Shown piece by piece: positions 20,930 to 33,811 of a stretch of 64,000 bases of DNA. Origin of the DNA: Ligustrum vulgare (lineage: Eukaryota > Streptophyta > Magnoliopsida > Lamiales > Oleaceae); assembly GCA_963555705.1 (NCBI GenBank), contig OY743174.1, forward strand, positions 28,399,608-28,463,607, given 5' to 3'. Position numbers and translations under genes: made by a program. Numbering within the stretch: position 1 is the stretch's first letter; the number at the start of each line of letters is the position of its first letter. The notes under the pieces are model-generated. The model saw only the letters and a program-made list of their open reading frames with translations, had not been told where the DNA came from and made no database searches.

Positions 20930-23900
20930 TAGTTTTGATTTTTTTTTCTTTTCCAAAATGATTTGAAATTATTTATTTTATATTCTTTATTAGAAAATAA
21001 TTAAAAAAATATTTTTCTTTTTATATAAATTAATTGATGATTTAGATAGAATTTAAGTGGTTTAAAAATATTAAAAGTTTCACACCCTACATTGAAATAA
21101 AAAAAAAATATACATATATATATATATTATCGCTAATTAAAACATAATTGTTTGAATTAAAAATAGAAAAAATTCATTAAACACATAAACACACTTTTTG
21201 AATTGTTTAATAGAGTTATCACGAGAAACGCAATTTGATTCGACGATATTTTAAAAGTAAATTAAAAAGAAAAGAAAATAAATGAATATTAATTGAATAA
21301 CCGATTTCGATTTAGTCAACGTGGATAAATTAATGTTTTTGAAATAAGCCTCTGTTAGGCCACCTCTTTAATGGGGTGATTAAACTACAATTTAAATTAC
21401 ACAAGTTTTCAAACCACTTTTTAAATACACATTCTCTCTCCCATTTTTAACCACATATTTTACCTTGAAAACAACAAAAATCTTTTCTCTCTTCTTTAAT
21501 AAGCCGCCGAACACACTCTAAGAATTAAAATAAGTGTACAATAAGATTCAATTAATGAACTAGGGTATGATTGAGAAAAAGAAAAGAATGCGAGGATAAA
21601 TAGATTAGAATTTTTTCTGGACTACCTTTCCAATTGAACATTTTCATGTTGTTTCGTGATATTCTTCCTTTTCCTTTTTGATTTTTATAAGCATGTAATT
21701 TTGTGTTTATTCCGTTTTCAATAACTTGGTTCTATACGGTTCGATTGCTTTGTCAAACAATGTTAAACCAATTTGTTTTAAGAATAAAATAATGGTGTTG
21801 ATTAGTTAATTAGTCAAGCCTACCGTAATTATTTATTTATTTTGTAAATAAAATAAAATTGGAGAACGGGGCGGTTTTGCCCTTAACGGGATGGGGCTCC
21901 GCATGTCTCGTTTCCACAGTTCTGTCATTCCTACTTAGCTTATGCTCAGAAATGTGTTAACATCAAATTAATTAACTCTTCTAGCCATCATAATTTTTAA
22001 TTTTTTATCTTTGTGTTTATTTATATTTTTAGGTAAAATATGTAATTAAAAAGTGATTTCAAAAATAAGTTTATTTAAAAGTAACTTGAGAAATTATATT
22101 ATTTATAAATTCTAATCATTACCTTACCAAACAGAGCATGAATATAGGTCCCTCCCCATAAACATCAAAATCCAATAGTATTTCTTGTCTCTTTTTTCAC
22201 AATTTACAATTTGTGGGACTTCAAAAATATCAAAATCTTAAAGAGGAAATTGTGACAGAATTTTGTTGAAAATGATTTAAAGAAAAATGTTCAATATTTT
22301 CTACCATGCAACTGATTGGACTTGTCAATGTTGTCATACGAAAAATGACTCGACACCCTATTTCTAGCCGAGGGTTCGTTTCTGATAATTGCAAAACTCA
22401 TACCATCATTTTTTTTCTGACTCTGAACATTGTTGATCACTAAATATTTAAGGTAGTGCTAAAGGTACAGGGCCCTGTGCCTAAAGGGCCCTCATTGTAC
22501 AAATTCAATTTCCCAAATATTTAACCCCAGTCTGCAGCTCCAATTGTTTTAAACCAATCAAAAGTACTATTTTGAACCCATTACTAAGTATAATTAGTGT
22601 GCTTGATGGCATTATCTTTTAGATTCATTCTACATAATTTTGGATGAGTTGAATCATGCAAAAATCATTGACACTACTAAATATACAAGGTACTGAAGCG
22701 ACTCTTCGCAGAAGAATACAAAAGTCATTATATTTTTATATTTATTTTCAATTCTTGGAAACTCGAATTGTTCTACTCATGAAAATTGATTTCTTGTGAA
22801 AAATAATTAGAGTGTGTCTCGTCACTTTTCAAACTAGGTTAAGAAAAATAGTCTTAGGAGACTATTTGTAACCTATTTACACTCCGAAGCCCTACCAACC
22901 CTATTACCATAATCCACGCCCATTTTTGCACAGTCCAATACATGTAATGAGCCGGTATAAACCTATTATAGGGAAGCCACTGAGGGAACCTCATCGGACC
23001 CAATTAAACTAAGCTCCAATAAATTAATTATGATATGGTCAACTCTTGATTAGTCAATATTAATTTATTAATCATGTTCTATTCCACTAAAAGAACGAAA
23101 TTGCACTCTTAATAAAATTGAAATTATTGAAACAATAATCAATAATTATATCCTCTGACTTATTGTTCTTACACGTTACCCCCGTCGACCAACTCGAATA
23201 TTCGGAGTAAGCTAAAATGACCAAAATGCCCTTTCTCTGAATATTCATAAATTCTCAACTATCATCTTCTATCTGACAGTTCGATATGATCATATCACAT
23301 CATAGAATTCAACAGTCACTGTCAAATTACTGAGCCGAGATTAACTGTCCACTAGAAGAACCAGTGAGATTATGATCATAACTAAAGGGTGCCGGATTCC
23401 ATAATACGAATACATGTTTCTCGTTAGTTCACTTTAATTCCCAAAGTATCGAGATATTGATCAGCAATTTGATCTCACCCATTGATACCTCAAAGAACTT
23501 CAAGTTAGTAATCGAAGTCCAACGTACGATAGTCAAGTAAAATTAAATTTGTATGATCAATGTCACAAATTAATTTCACGTGGTCCCGTCCAATACATTC
23601 CAAAAGTACTCTCAATTTTATTATCAAAGTCAAAGATATACTTTAATAAAATCGAGACGATCTTATCAAAATAAATTGTCCATATTTATTTACTGATCGT
23701 GAACATTAATTTTAGATCAAAATACAAATTAAATCTTTCTATATTTAACAATTCAAACACTCAGTATGTAATATCAAATCGACCCATAGACAAATGTAAC
23801 TTCATATTAATACAATCAATTAATATTCTATTTTAAATTTCGAGAATTATACTCTATGGGCATATATAATTCCAACATCGATCACATTGATCATTTTGTA

Positions 23901-24056
23901 GTGGCATGATGTTGGCACTCGAGAATTTGGAAAAAGGATTTTTCTATAGATTGTAGATAGAACTTGTAAAACGCATTTGCATGCTTGGAACAAAGTTTGG
24001 GGTCTAGAAGCTTATTTTAAATTCCAAAAAAGAGTTTGGATCACTTGCCTTCCGTT
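20930..24056. other. AT-rich intergenic DNA, nothing firm
   Basis: No supported gene. A near-perfect hairpin GGTACAGGGCCCTGTGCC lies at about 22465-22482. The block 22850-23890 looks like noncoding retroelement sequence (even composition, no frames) but has no recognisable ends. Confidence 0.4.
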
Positions 24057-24837
24057 TAGGTGTGGGCGCGGTTCGGTTCGTAAAGGAACCAAACCGAATC
24101 AAGTACCAATGAGAATTTTAGTAATGGAACCGAACCAATTGATTTCAGTTCGGTTGAAAATGTTAAAATAAAATGTCTTTTTTTTATACAAAAATAAAAT
24201 ATTCTTTAGTATTAATAATTAGAAGTTGTCGTGAGTGAGAATGGAAGCTGCATACACTTTTAATGTAACACACAATGACATAATATAAAAAAAGTGACAC
24301 GTCATATTGCACCCACTTTACAAACTATAAAGATTAAAAGTAAAACAGAAAATCATGCATGTACAAACTAAGAAATAATTAAAGAAATTAAGGAATTGGT
24401 ATTTGGTAATTAAAGAAATTAAGGAATTTGTATTTGGTAATTAAAGAAATAATTAAGTAGTGCCAATGGACTTGGTTTGATAATTGGTATTTGAGAATTG
24501 ATAGGTAATAGGTTAATTGATTTGATTATAAGAAACTAAAAAAATAATTAAAGAAATAAAGAAGAAGAAAGAATCTGTTGGAGATAAAGAAGTAAACAAG
24601 ACCCTAAATTGGAGGAAGATATAAAACATGAATCATGATCTTTATATATTTTACCAAAAAAAAAAAAAAAAAAATTAAACAGCCAACCTAAGAATCGAAT
24701 TAAATTTCGGTTCTAAAAAAAGAATCGAGAACCGTACCAGAACCATTCGGTTCCCACCAATAAGTTCCAAAATTAATTTATTTTTTGGTTGAACCCGATC
24801 CGGACCAACCGGTTCCGGGAAAAAATGTCCACTCCTA
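24057..24837. mobile_element. hAT-type MITE
   Basis: 781 bp with terminal inverted repeats TAGGTGTGGGC / TAGGAGTGGAC and internal CGGTTC-rich subterminal repeats at both ends. It is flanked by an 8-bp duplication with one mismatch (CTTCCGTT at 24049-24056, CTTTCGTT at 24838-24845), as expected for hAT transposition. No transposase. Confidence 0.75.
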
Positions 24838-26254
24838 CTTTCGTTTGCTTGCTTTCCACACTACTTTGTAGTTACTCCTTGGTCAGAAACTCGATCACAA
24901 AGGAAGGAGCTTAATTATCACAACCCAAGAATCAATTTGGAGAAGAAAATACCGTAATACCAAGTCTCGAACCCTTATCTTTTCCCCTCCATTCTTACTT
25001 CACAAATTTTGCATGCATATACAACAATTAAGGTATCATAGGAGGTTATTGGAAGTTATTGAGTCGTGGGATGTTAACTTTTAAATTCAATCTCAGATTT
25101 CTTTCTATAAATAACCAATTTCCATATTCAGGTCGGGTCGGGTTAACCCACATGGATGACCCATTTATCTTCCATCATCTTCCACTCACACATAATGGGT
25201 TTGACTCGATTAAAAAATAATAGAAATAATATCTATCTCAAGATCTCCAAATTCATACAGGTAAACGGATAGTGCGACCAACAAGTTAATTTAAAAGAGT
25301 ATCATACTAAACACCTGCTACAAAAATATATATCCGATATCCCAGATGCATTTTATAACATCGGTTCGAATATTCTTGACCCCTCAATTAATAAAAGAAC
25401 ATACTCAATTTCCTCATTTATATTGTATTTACAATTGTCTCACAATATCTCAAAGAGGTAACAAAATTGTCCAACTGGTGAATACAAGCCAAGGTGTTAG
25501 ATAAAATAGTCTTCCTTTCCTATTTGATTTTCTTAATTTTAAGTCAGCTGCATGTCCTGTCAAATCGAATCGACCATTTTATTGGAAACATGCTAAAGTA
25601 TCAACATTGAAATAAAATTTTGAGAAATAGTTAGAAGTCATAAGGGTGTATAAGTTAGGTCATAAGTGCCTCAGAGACTCATACAATAAAGAAGTGGGGA
25701 TCTATTCTTTCATTTCTCATTGGTTGTTAAAGTATACATGGTATGAAACACGTGTTATGGTGTTTTACACATTCTTTGGGCGTATGTCTAATCTTAAAAA
25801 TTAAATACACCATAGAGATCACAGTTTGGATATTCCTCGAAATCTAACCTAAGTTCTTCTTATATTTATTCCTCTAGAAAATCTTAATCGAGAACTCGAT
25901 CAGGCTATAAACAGGTCTAGTGGATAACAAAACTCATTTTGATTACTTGTAGTAACCTCACCTTAATAGAGAGTCAAGGTAACTGAACCATGTACCCAAC
26001 ATGATCATTGTGTTTCATCTGAGCATACCTCAAAAAGTGTCTGATGCAATTGTTCGTGTGGGTAAATTAATCTCAACTTTTTGACACAATTTATGTTAAA
26101 TAATTATCCAGTAATTACAACAAAGCGATTACTATTGATTATCCAGTAGTACATATTAACTCAAAATGTTGTTCATTAATTGGTCATATAAAAAAAGTTT
26201 ACATAGTACATAATTCATATCCTATGCAATCCCAAAGATTTAACATAAGTTACA
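24838..26254. other. Noncoding DNA, no recognised element ends
   Basis: No coding potential seen. The last several hundred bases precede a copia relic and may be its 3' noncoding/LTR part. Confidence 0.3.
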
Positions 26255-26555
26255 AAGACGTCTCTGTGTATAGGTTTAGTAAACTGATCAGCTACCATTT
26301 GATGTGTAGAAATAAATTGCAAATTAACTTCTTTCTTTCTTTTCTATGATGTCACTTACAAGATTATTTTGTATCAATGTGATTGGTTCTACTATGATAC
26401 TTGAGGTCCTTTGTATATGCAATAGCTGCCTAACTATCACAATAAATCAATATAGGTCCCACATCACCACTATCCCTTATATGCTGAAAGAATCTCTTTA
26501 ACCAAATAGCTTCTTGTACTGCTGAAGCACATGCTACGAATTTTTCTTCCATTTT
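26255..26555 (-). pseudogene. Copia RNase H relic
   Basis: The minus strand reads FVACASAVQEAIWLKRFF, then YCDS-AAIAYTKD and KYHSRTNHID, the C-terminal RNase H region of Ty1/copia pol. Stops (TAG in place of the usual Gln after YCDS, and others) make it a pseudogene. A separate, different copy from the one in the PsbP-like gene intron. Confidence 0.8.
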
Positions 26556-27420
26556 TTACAAGAAAATGCATGTCTAAGGTGATCTCATTTATGATATTTC
26601 TTCTTGGACTCGAGACTTAAGGAACTTTGTCCTTGTTTGTCTTTGGATGAGGGGAGGGGACTAGCCCTCGGTGCTTGAGAGCGTAAGTCTCGCCGACTGA
26701 GAATACCCTGCAACACCCCGGATTCCGTAAAACTAAGGATGCTATTTCGTCCTTTAAAATTAACTATTTATCAAAAATACTACATAAATAACTAAATCAC
26801 ATTTATTATTTGAAAGTCGTAATGGTGACTCAAATTTAAATAATTTTATTTGAAACAATCCATGAAACCCTAAATCTCAATTTTCAAGTATTGTAATGAC
26901 AAAATTAATTAACAAGTTCATAAAACATGACTTTCAAATTAACTTCAATTAATGATTTGCCATCACTGCCCTTCATTTGCCACCGTCTCTGAACTCTGCA
27001 AATATTGTTAAAAACGGGATGAGCATTTCGAAAGAATTACTCAGTAAACTCATCTTTAATAATTAATTTACAAAATAATTAAACATGTAGTTATGCAAAT
27101 AATACAGTGACATTCCCATCATAATCATAAGCATCACATATTGAGTGCAAATGAACATATTCTTGCATTGTCTCATGCAATAAAGCATATAAGTTATGAC
27201 ATGCACAACAACATCAATTTTTCATTTTATCTCATAAGATATATTCTTGTCTTATCTCATACAATTAAGCATATAAATCACGTAAATTCACATAATATAT
27301 GCAATTATAATTTAAATTAATTAGTGGGGGCAAGTCTACCTCAACTTTAAAAGGACTGAAATTAAATGCTTTTCAATTTTGGGGCTAAAAGGTGAATTTT
27401 TCAAAACTTAAAAACATAAA

Positions 27421-27425
<5 letters not shown>

Positions 27426-27495
<70 letters not shown>
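27426..27495 (+). repeat. (CT)n microsatellite
   Basis: About 35 uninterrupted CT units. Long Ser/Leu and Arg/Glu frames here are artefacts of the repeat. Confidence 0.95.
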
Positions 27496-27498
<3 letters not shown>

Positions 27499-28205
27499 CT
27501 CCCTCCAATTTCAACCACAGAGCGAAGGATCTACGATAGCGCCACCGTCGCGTGGTGGGGTCAGTACGGGGTGGAGTGCCTTTGGGCGAAATTTTGTGCA
27601 AAGACCGGTGCAGCGACCGAAATTTGAAAATGCAAATTTTATAACTTAAGTTGTATCACTACGAAATTCCCATCAAATTTTATAATTTATTTTACGTTCG
27701 TCGAATTGTCTAGCAAAACATTTAATATAACAATTCAAAACGATTTTTAATCTTAAAAATCCAATATTTTATAAGGTCAAATTTTACATCTTTCCTTTCA
27801 TTCAAATTATTCTTGGCCCAATTATCGAACTTAGTATCTTGTTTCAAGAACTCGTTTTTGGATCAATCTATTTAAAAATTATACTTGGTCCAATAATTTC
27901 CTTAAGCCCGAAGTATAGTCCAATATTTGCCCAACTACATTCAAATTCTGAATTTTAATTCAAATTTTAGGGCTCTTCTATAGTAACAATATATCAAAAC
28001 CAAAACTAGACATTTTTTTTTCCACCTCCAAGAAACTTCACTCTCGGCAGCAGAAAAAAAAAGAATAAAAAAAAAAAATTCACAGGAGTTTTTTGAGCAT
28101 TCAACTAGGTAAATTTCACTAACTCTTCAATCATTCATTTCCTCCATCATTATCAATCTCACACAAATATTGCAACAGATCTTCATCCAACCTAATTTTG
28201 CAAAT

Positions 28206-28349
28206 TCAAGTTTCAAGTTCAGTCCCCATTTTGGTAGTCTGTACAGGTAAAATTCTCCCAACAAAATTTTCAGCTTTTCAAGTTTCAAGTTCAATGCCCA
28301 TTTTGGCAGTCTGTACAGGTAAAATTCTCCCAACAAAATTTTCAGTTTT
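28206..28349 (+). repeat. 72-bp tandem duplication
   Basis: Two copies starting at 28206 and 28278, over 90 percent alike, sharing TCAAGTTTCAAGTTCA and ATTCTCCCAACAAAATTTTC. Confidence 0.8.
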
Positions 28350-28554
28350 CATTCCAAGCACTGAAGTCTTGTTTTCATTCAATCAAAACAGAAAAAAATG
28401 GAAAACGAAATTTCAAGTTTAGCAGCAAGCTCAACTCTCGGTTCAACCCAATAACTCAATCACAATTATTCATACATACTTCCATGTAGTGCTCTATCAA
28501 TATATATACACATAAATATTTGAAGGGATGAAGTTGAAGTCGAAACTCACCATT

Positions 28555-28632
28555 TGTAACGTCCCAAATTCTGTTAACTCGGAGCACTACTAAAGTCTAA
28601 ATTTCGTTTAAATAACCATTTTCAATAAACGT

Positions 28633-28716
<84 letters not shown>

Positions 28717-29316
28717 TTTTTCTAAAACAAAACAACATCAAACTTGAAAAAAGTTGCGAAAGCATATTTGATTGAAATAACATAATTTTCAATATCAAAC
28801 GTAATGAACGAATAGTTAACCCTTCAAAATTAATTTGACAAAATAGAAAATGATTGCTAAAAATACTGATTTAAAAGAAAATTATAAATTACAATGGATT
28901 GTTATTTAATTCCAAGATCGCCCCGCTCATTGACATGCATCACCGAGCTCCATAACCTAGAAGGGTGGAAAAAGTGGGGTGATCATAATGAATTATACTC
29001 AGTGGAGATACAATAATCAGTCCAAGTTAAATCCAAACTTGCAAATCTAATTATGAATATCATGCCTAAAAAAATAATTTTCTATAGCTTTGTGTACTGT
29101 GAGACAACCCCAAGGACCCACTTTCGATCCCGGACCTATGTACGATCTCCGACAACATGTTTTATCGGGAGCGCATACACAAATGGAATTCATTTCTCGT
29201 ACGATACAAAATGAATGTAACAAAATACCCTGAATAGAAAACTTTAACAGATTAAACTATTTCCTTTTCTTTCTGGCTCCGATTTTTTGTAACCTCAACT
29301 ACTAATTTTTAATTTG

Positions 29317-29375
<59 letters not shown>

Positions 29376-29645
29376 ATTCTAATTTCACACTGAGCTTTTG
29401 ATATATGCGTCCCAGTACTAATGAAGGAATTATTAGCGCTAATTAAAATTGTGCATTGTGGGCAACCCTAGGACTCACTTTCTATTCCGAGCCTATTTAC
29501 GCTACCTGACAACCTTTTTGAAACCATGGAAACAATATATCACAATTAAAATCATACATTGAGAAGTAACACGGACAAAATAACCACAATTGCTTTAATG
29601 TAAACCCCACCTCAAAGTCTTGAAATTTTTCTTGAAAATTGAACT
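28555..29645 (+). repeat. Left arm of large inverted repeat (LTR-like)
   Basis: Starts TGTAACGTCCCAAATTCTG and is matched, inverted and diverged, by about 31515-32501. Shared blocks in order: the AAATTCTGTTAA start, an (AT)n tract, CATAACCTAGAAGGGTGGAA, a CTCAGTGGAG segment, two copies of a GACAACC...GGACC-type segment, and ATAACCACAATTGCTTTAAT. It includes (AT)n at 28636-28698 plus T23, and (AT)n at about 29319-29372. No coding sequence. Confidence 0.65.
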
Positions 29646-31514
29646 GGATGAGAAGCTAAAGTTCTTTAGATATTTCCCGCGATTTCATCTAGCCAAAAGA
29701 AAATAAATTTTAAATTAATAATTTGGGAATTAAAAGTTTTAAAATGAATTTAAAAGTTTAGAGACTAATTTGAAATTTAACAAAGCTGAATTTGAAAAAA
29801 ATTTGGGGCTGAAATAGAATTTTCAGAAACTATAATTGCATTGACTCATTAAAATTTATACAGTTGGGGTTGACAACTTTTGAATCTGTAGGGACTAAAT
29901 GAAAACATTTTTGAAGCAAAAGGATCAACTTGAACTTGTTTTGAAATCTTTAGGGTTTAAAATCAAATCTCATATATTTTAAAATGCCTCCATCTCCAAT
30001 TCTTTCATTTCAGTACATCACTTGTAGAGAGAAAATGCTGGGTTCGATAATCGAAACTGTGTCTTGCGGGTTTCAATAGATTTCAACTTTTTCTGACCAA
30101 ATTTGAGCCCGGCGGGAAGGCAGATGTCTTATGGAAGTCGGGCGGCAGTGATTTAGTGAAAGAATGAAGTGGGCTTTCTTTGGGTGTTAAAACCGCGACT
30201 GTGGTAGCTTTAATTCCGGTAATAACTCCGGTCGAAGCAGCCGGCGGTCGAAGTGAGTTGTTTGGTTAATTTATTCTTGGTTCTTGGGTTTGTTTGGATG
30301 TTGATTTGGTTGGAGATTGGGCTTTGAGTTTGGGCAGTGGGTGGTTTTGGTGTTTGATTTATGTGTGAGTGATTTTTGAAATTAAGAAGCCTGTGGCGGT
30401 TCTATATGAAGGCAGTGACTGTGATTTTGATTCTGAATCGTGTGTGTATTTGGCTATTGACGGAGCTGTTGGTCGAGGCTGGGGAAATTTTTGAGAGAGG
30501 ATGCCGCTGTGAGGTGGTGTTCGGTTGTTGAGGATAGAGAAAAACCGGTTAATTGCGACTGTGATGTGTGTAATGAAGGTAACCGGATGTGGATGTGCGG
30601 CTGGTGGTTTCGATGGTCTAATTGTATATGGTAGAATTCTTTGTTTGTGAATGGGGTTGTTGGCTCGGTTCTTGCTTGTGGTTGTGTTGAGAGTTGTGCG
30701 GTAACGTGGGGTTTATATAAGTAAGGTTTAGGGGAGTATTGTAAGAGAAGTATAGCTGTGAAATGTTGAATACGACAAGGATATTAAATAAATTGAATTC
30801 TAACGAGATAAGAATTTTATTAAAAATGATGATTTTGAATGATAATCACAATTAAATTGAAATTTAATTTAAAATAATTTTTTTTGGGAATTAGAATAAG
30901 TTTTTGGAAATAAAAATAATAATAATTTTTGGATTTAAAATAATTTTAGAAAATCGGAATTGACTTAAAATCGAATTGGATTCGATTTTATATCTTGGCT
31001 CGAAAATAATTGACTTGGCTATATGAACACGCTTAAATTTAAAAATAAGGAAACTATAACGACACTTTTTTTTTTTTGAGAATTGAGAAATTAAATATTT
31101 ATTTAATATTTAGCTTGAAAATTCTCGATATCTCTCTCTCTCTCTCTCTCAAAAAGGACAAACTGATGTATTTGGGATGCGAGCTTTATTATAAAATATA
31201 ATATTTCACTCTTAAATCCTAGAGTTTGCTAAAAGTCAAAGTTAACCCCCTACTTTATTTTTAATTCCCCCAACTACCCTAGAGTTTTAGTATTCTTCAA
31301 CTTTAATTTAAAATACTTTCTAACTTCATCAGTTTAACTCTAAACTTTCTAATTTTTGTAATTAGACCCAAATTTTTTTTAAAGATTTATCAATTACTCA
31401 TTTCCTTTACTTTTAAAAGTTCAATTAAGTCCCTAAAAGTTTTAAAGTGTTAAGTTGGACTTAATATCCTAAATTATGTTTATTTAATTGTTATTGCTAG
31501 ACGACGTTACGAGA
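29646..31514. repeat. Spacer of inverted repeat, older LTR-like DNA
   Basis: The G/T-rich stretch 30050-30720 and the following 30780-31140 resemble, on the minus strand, the LTR-like sequence at 50165-50549 plus 60322-60700, and also 32503-33437. No intact frame. (CT)n at about 31131-31150. Confidence 0.4.
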
Positions 31515-32378
31515 AAAGTTTAAAGCAAGGTAACTTCACATCCGTTCAATTTCAAGAAAATATCAAGACTTTGAGGTGAGGTTTACCGTTTACATTAAAG
31601 CAATTGTGGTTATTTTGTCCATGTTGTTTCTTGATGTGTGATTTTAGTTGTGATATAATGCTTTCTACGTATAAAAAGGTTGTCAGGGACCGTAAATAGG
31701 TTTGGGATCGAAATTAGGTCCTTGAGGTTGTCCCTCAGTGCACAATTTTATTTAGCGCTAATACATGTTGTCAGGGATCGTAAATAGGTCCAGGATCGAA
31801 ATTGGTTCCTTGGGGATGTCCCACAGTACATTTTTAAAAGGGAAGTTTTTATTGGTATTATGAGCATGTTTGGTAATGTGAAAATTTTTCATTTTTGTAG
31901 TTTTTATTTTTTATTTTTTTATGGATGTGTGGTTTAAAAATGTTTGAAAAGTAAAAAATGGTGGGCTTGACTAAGAATTGATGGTTGAGATTGATTTTGA
32001 AAAGTTGTGGTAAAAGTTTTACCTTTACCAAACAAGCTCTATATATTCATAATTTGATTTCATGTTTGGAATTAACTTGGACTGTTTGCTGTATCCACTG
32101 AGTATAATTTATTATGTTCACTCCACTATTTCCACCCTTTCAGGTTAAGGAGCTTGGCGATGCTTGGCAATGAGCGGAGCCATATTGATCAAATGATGGA
32201 GCATTTAATTTATAAAATTTTGATCAAGTATTTTTTTAATAGTTGGTTTTCAATTTCAATTAAATTTCGAATTTTAGTATTTTCACAAATTTTCGCACTT
32301 TGCTTATTATACTTGGTGTTGACACTTGGTTGTAAGTAAATCATTTAAAGAATTTTTCCGCATTTTGTTTTTAATTTG

Positions 32379-32416
<38 letters not shown>

Positions 32417-32501
32417 CATTTTGGCATTCATTGAAAATACTTATCTACAGGATTTTTGGATTTTATTAGCATTCCATATTAACAGAATTTGGTGCGTTAC
32501 A
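31515..32501 (-). repeat. Right arm of large inverted repeat (LTR-like)
   Basis: The minus strand begins TGTAACGCACCAAATTCTG at 32501 and follows the left arm order through to 31515. It contains (AT)n at about 32383-32414. The ORF at 32154-32339 lies inside this repeat and is not credible as a gene. Confidence 0.65.
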
Positions 32502-33437
32502 ACCGAAGGTAATCCAAGGCTTGGATTTGTGGGAAGGTTCTGGCAATACATGTGGTTGAAGCGATCGAATGTTGAGGTAAGTATAAGTTAGTTTGATTCT
32601 TAGGTTTTTGGGTTGTTTTGGTGAATTTGAGGGGGATTTTGAAATTGGGGCAGAGGCAGTAGATGGAGGTGGTGGTGGTGGTCACGGTCACGGTGGTGAG
32701 GGAAGTGGTGTGATGGAGTTTTGCAGTATTTTGAGGCGATGATGGCATGGTTGATTTGGGGTTGATGATTGTTGGGCTTACGCGTTTGGTTCTTTTGGTT
32801 GATTCTGTGAAGTTTGTAATAGATTATGTGTGGTGGTCGGTTTTGGTGGTTAAAGTCAGCAGTGGACTCACAGCGGAGGTTCGGTGGTTGATGGCCGGTT
32901 ATGGAGGTTAACGGTCTGGGAAAATTCCGTGTTTGAGATTTGTATATGAAGTTCGGTTTGTCTACGTATATGGAATTGCTCATGCATTGATGACTAGAAA
33001 CCAACATTCTAGCATCACCATGAATTCCTAGTGGTATACTAGGGAGTTTGGGGTGAAATCGAGGATTTGGTGATTTGAGGGATTACATGGAAAATGGATC
33101 TTCTAATGCGGAAAGACGTGTGAAGAGGAGAGGAAAACTTAGCCAGATTATTTGTTCCTTCCAAAACTTGGTTAAGGGATGATTCAACCGGATTGAAATT
33201 GAATTGGGTAAAAATAATAATAACAAAATTTTAAAGTTTGGACTTAGAGCAAATCTGATTCCAAATAATTAAAATTAAAATAAACAACGAACTTGGACAA
33301 GTTTTAAAATTGAAAACTTGACTTTAAAATTTAAGATGGCTAGACGATAATACATTTTTAAATAACTGGACGAAGTCGTAGTGACACATTTTTAAGAATT
33401 TAAAATATTTATTTTAATAAATAACGAAGAATTCCCG
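32502..33437 (-). repeat. LTR-like noncoding sequence
   Basis: The minus strand starts TGTAGCGATCGGGAATTC at 33437 and resembles the start of the LTR-like block at 50165. Long His/Pro/Thr frames at 32497-33007 come from a (GGT)n-rich tract and are not genes. Confidence 0.4.
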
Positions 33438-33811
33438 ATCGCTACATACCCCTTGTTTTAACATGCTTCTACTAGGAAGAGAGAACAATAGCAACGAGGA
33501 ACCCTTAGGAAGGGTCCGAAGTGTCTTCAAGAGATGGCACTAGTATTAAGCGAGAATGCATATCCCAAAGTTGAATTGTGCTCATCTAGGTCTCCATCCC
33601 AACCAACATTTGTGTATCTATTTAAAAACAAATAAAAACCCAGATGATTCTATCCAAGCTTTCCTGATGTTTTGTGAAGTAATTAGCCACGAAGGGATGT
33701 CTATTGATGCCTTCAATTTTGCAGCATGAGAGCTTTTTACTTTGCCTACACTATCGCAACTATTTTTCCTACGTGATCGATCACAAGGTGCATAATATAT
33801 GTTTTTGGGTT
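33438..33811 (+). other. Unidentified, possible gag relic
   Basis: A short frame around 33600-33735 (DDSIQAFLMFCEVISHEGMS) faintly resembles gypsy gag but is broken by a stop. Not firm enough to name. Confidence 0.2.

Larger units (their letters stand above)
26709..28554 (+). repeat. LTR-like noncoding sequence
   Basis: It starts TGCAACACCCCGG, like chromovirus LTR 5' ends, and carries the CTCAGTAAACT-type segment shared with the inverted repeat arms to the right. No frames. It contains (CT)n at 27426-27495 and a 72-bp tandem duplication at 28206-28349 (GTCTGTACAGGTAAAATTCT in both copies). Confidence 0.45.

Noticed and set aside
20680..20932. Overlapping 75- and 63-codon ORFs
   Set aside because: They result from AAAACGCGTTTT-type palindromes and A/T runs in a MITE-like sequence.
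27392..27649. 85-codon Ser/Leu-rich ORF and its antisense Arg/Glu ORF
   Set aside because: Both are translations of the (CT)n microsatellite.
32497..33007. 83- and 135-codon His/Pro/Thr-rich ORFs
   Set aside because: They are compositional frames opposite a (GGT)-rich stretch in LTR-like DNA, with no domain.
33595..33760. Gag gene fragment
   Set aside because: Only one short block looks gag-like and a stop interrupts it; kept only as a low-confidence note.
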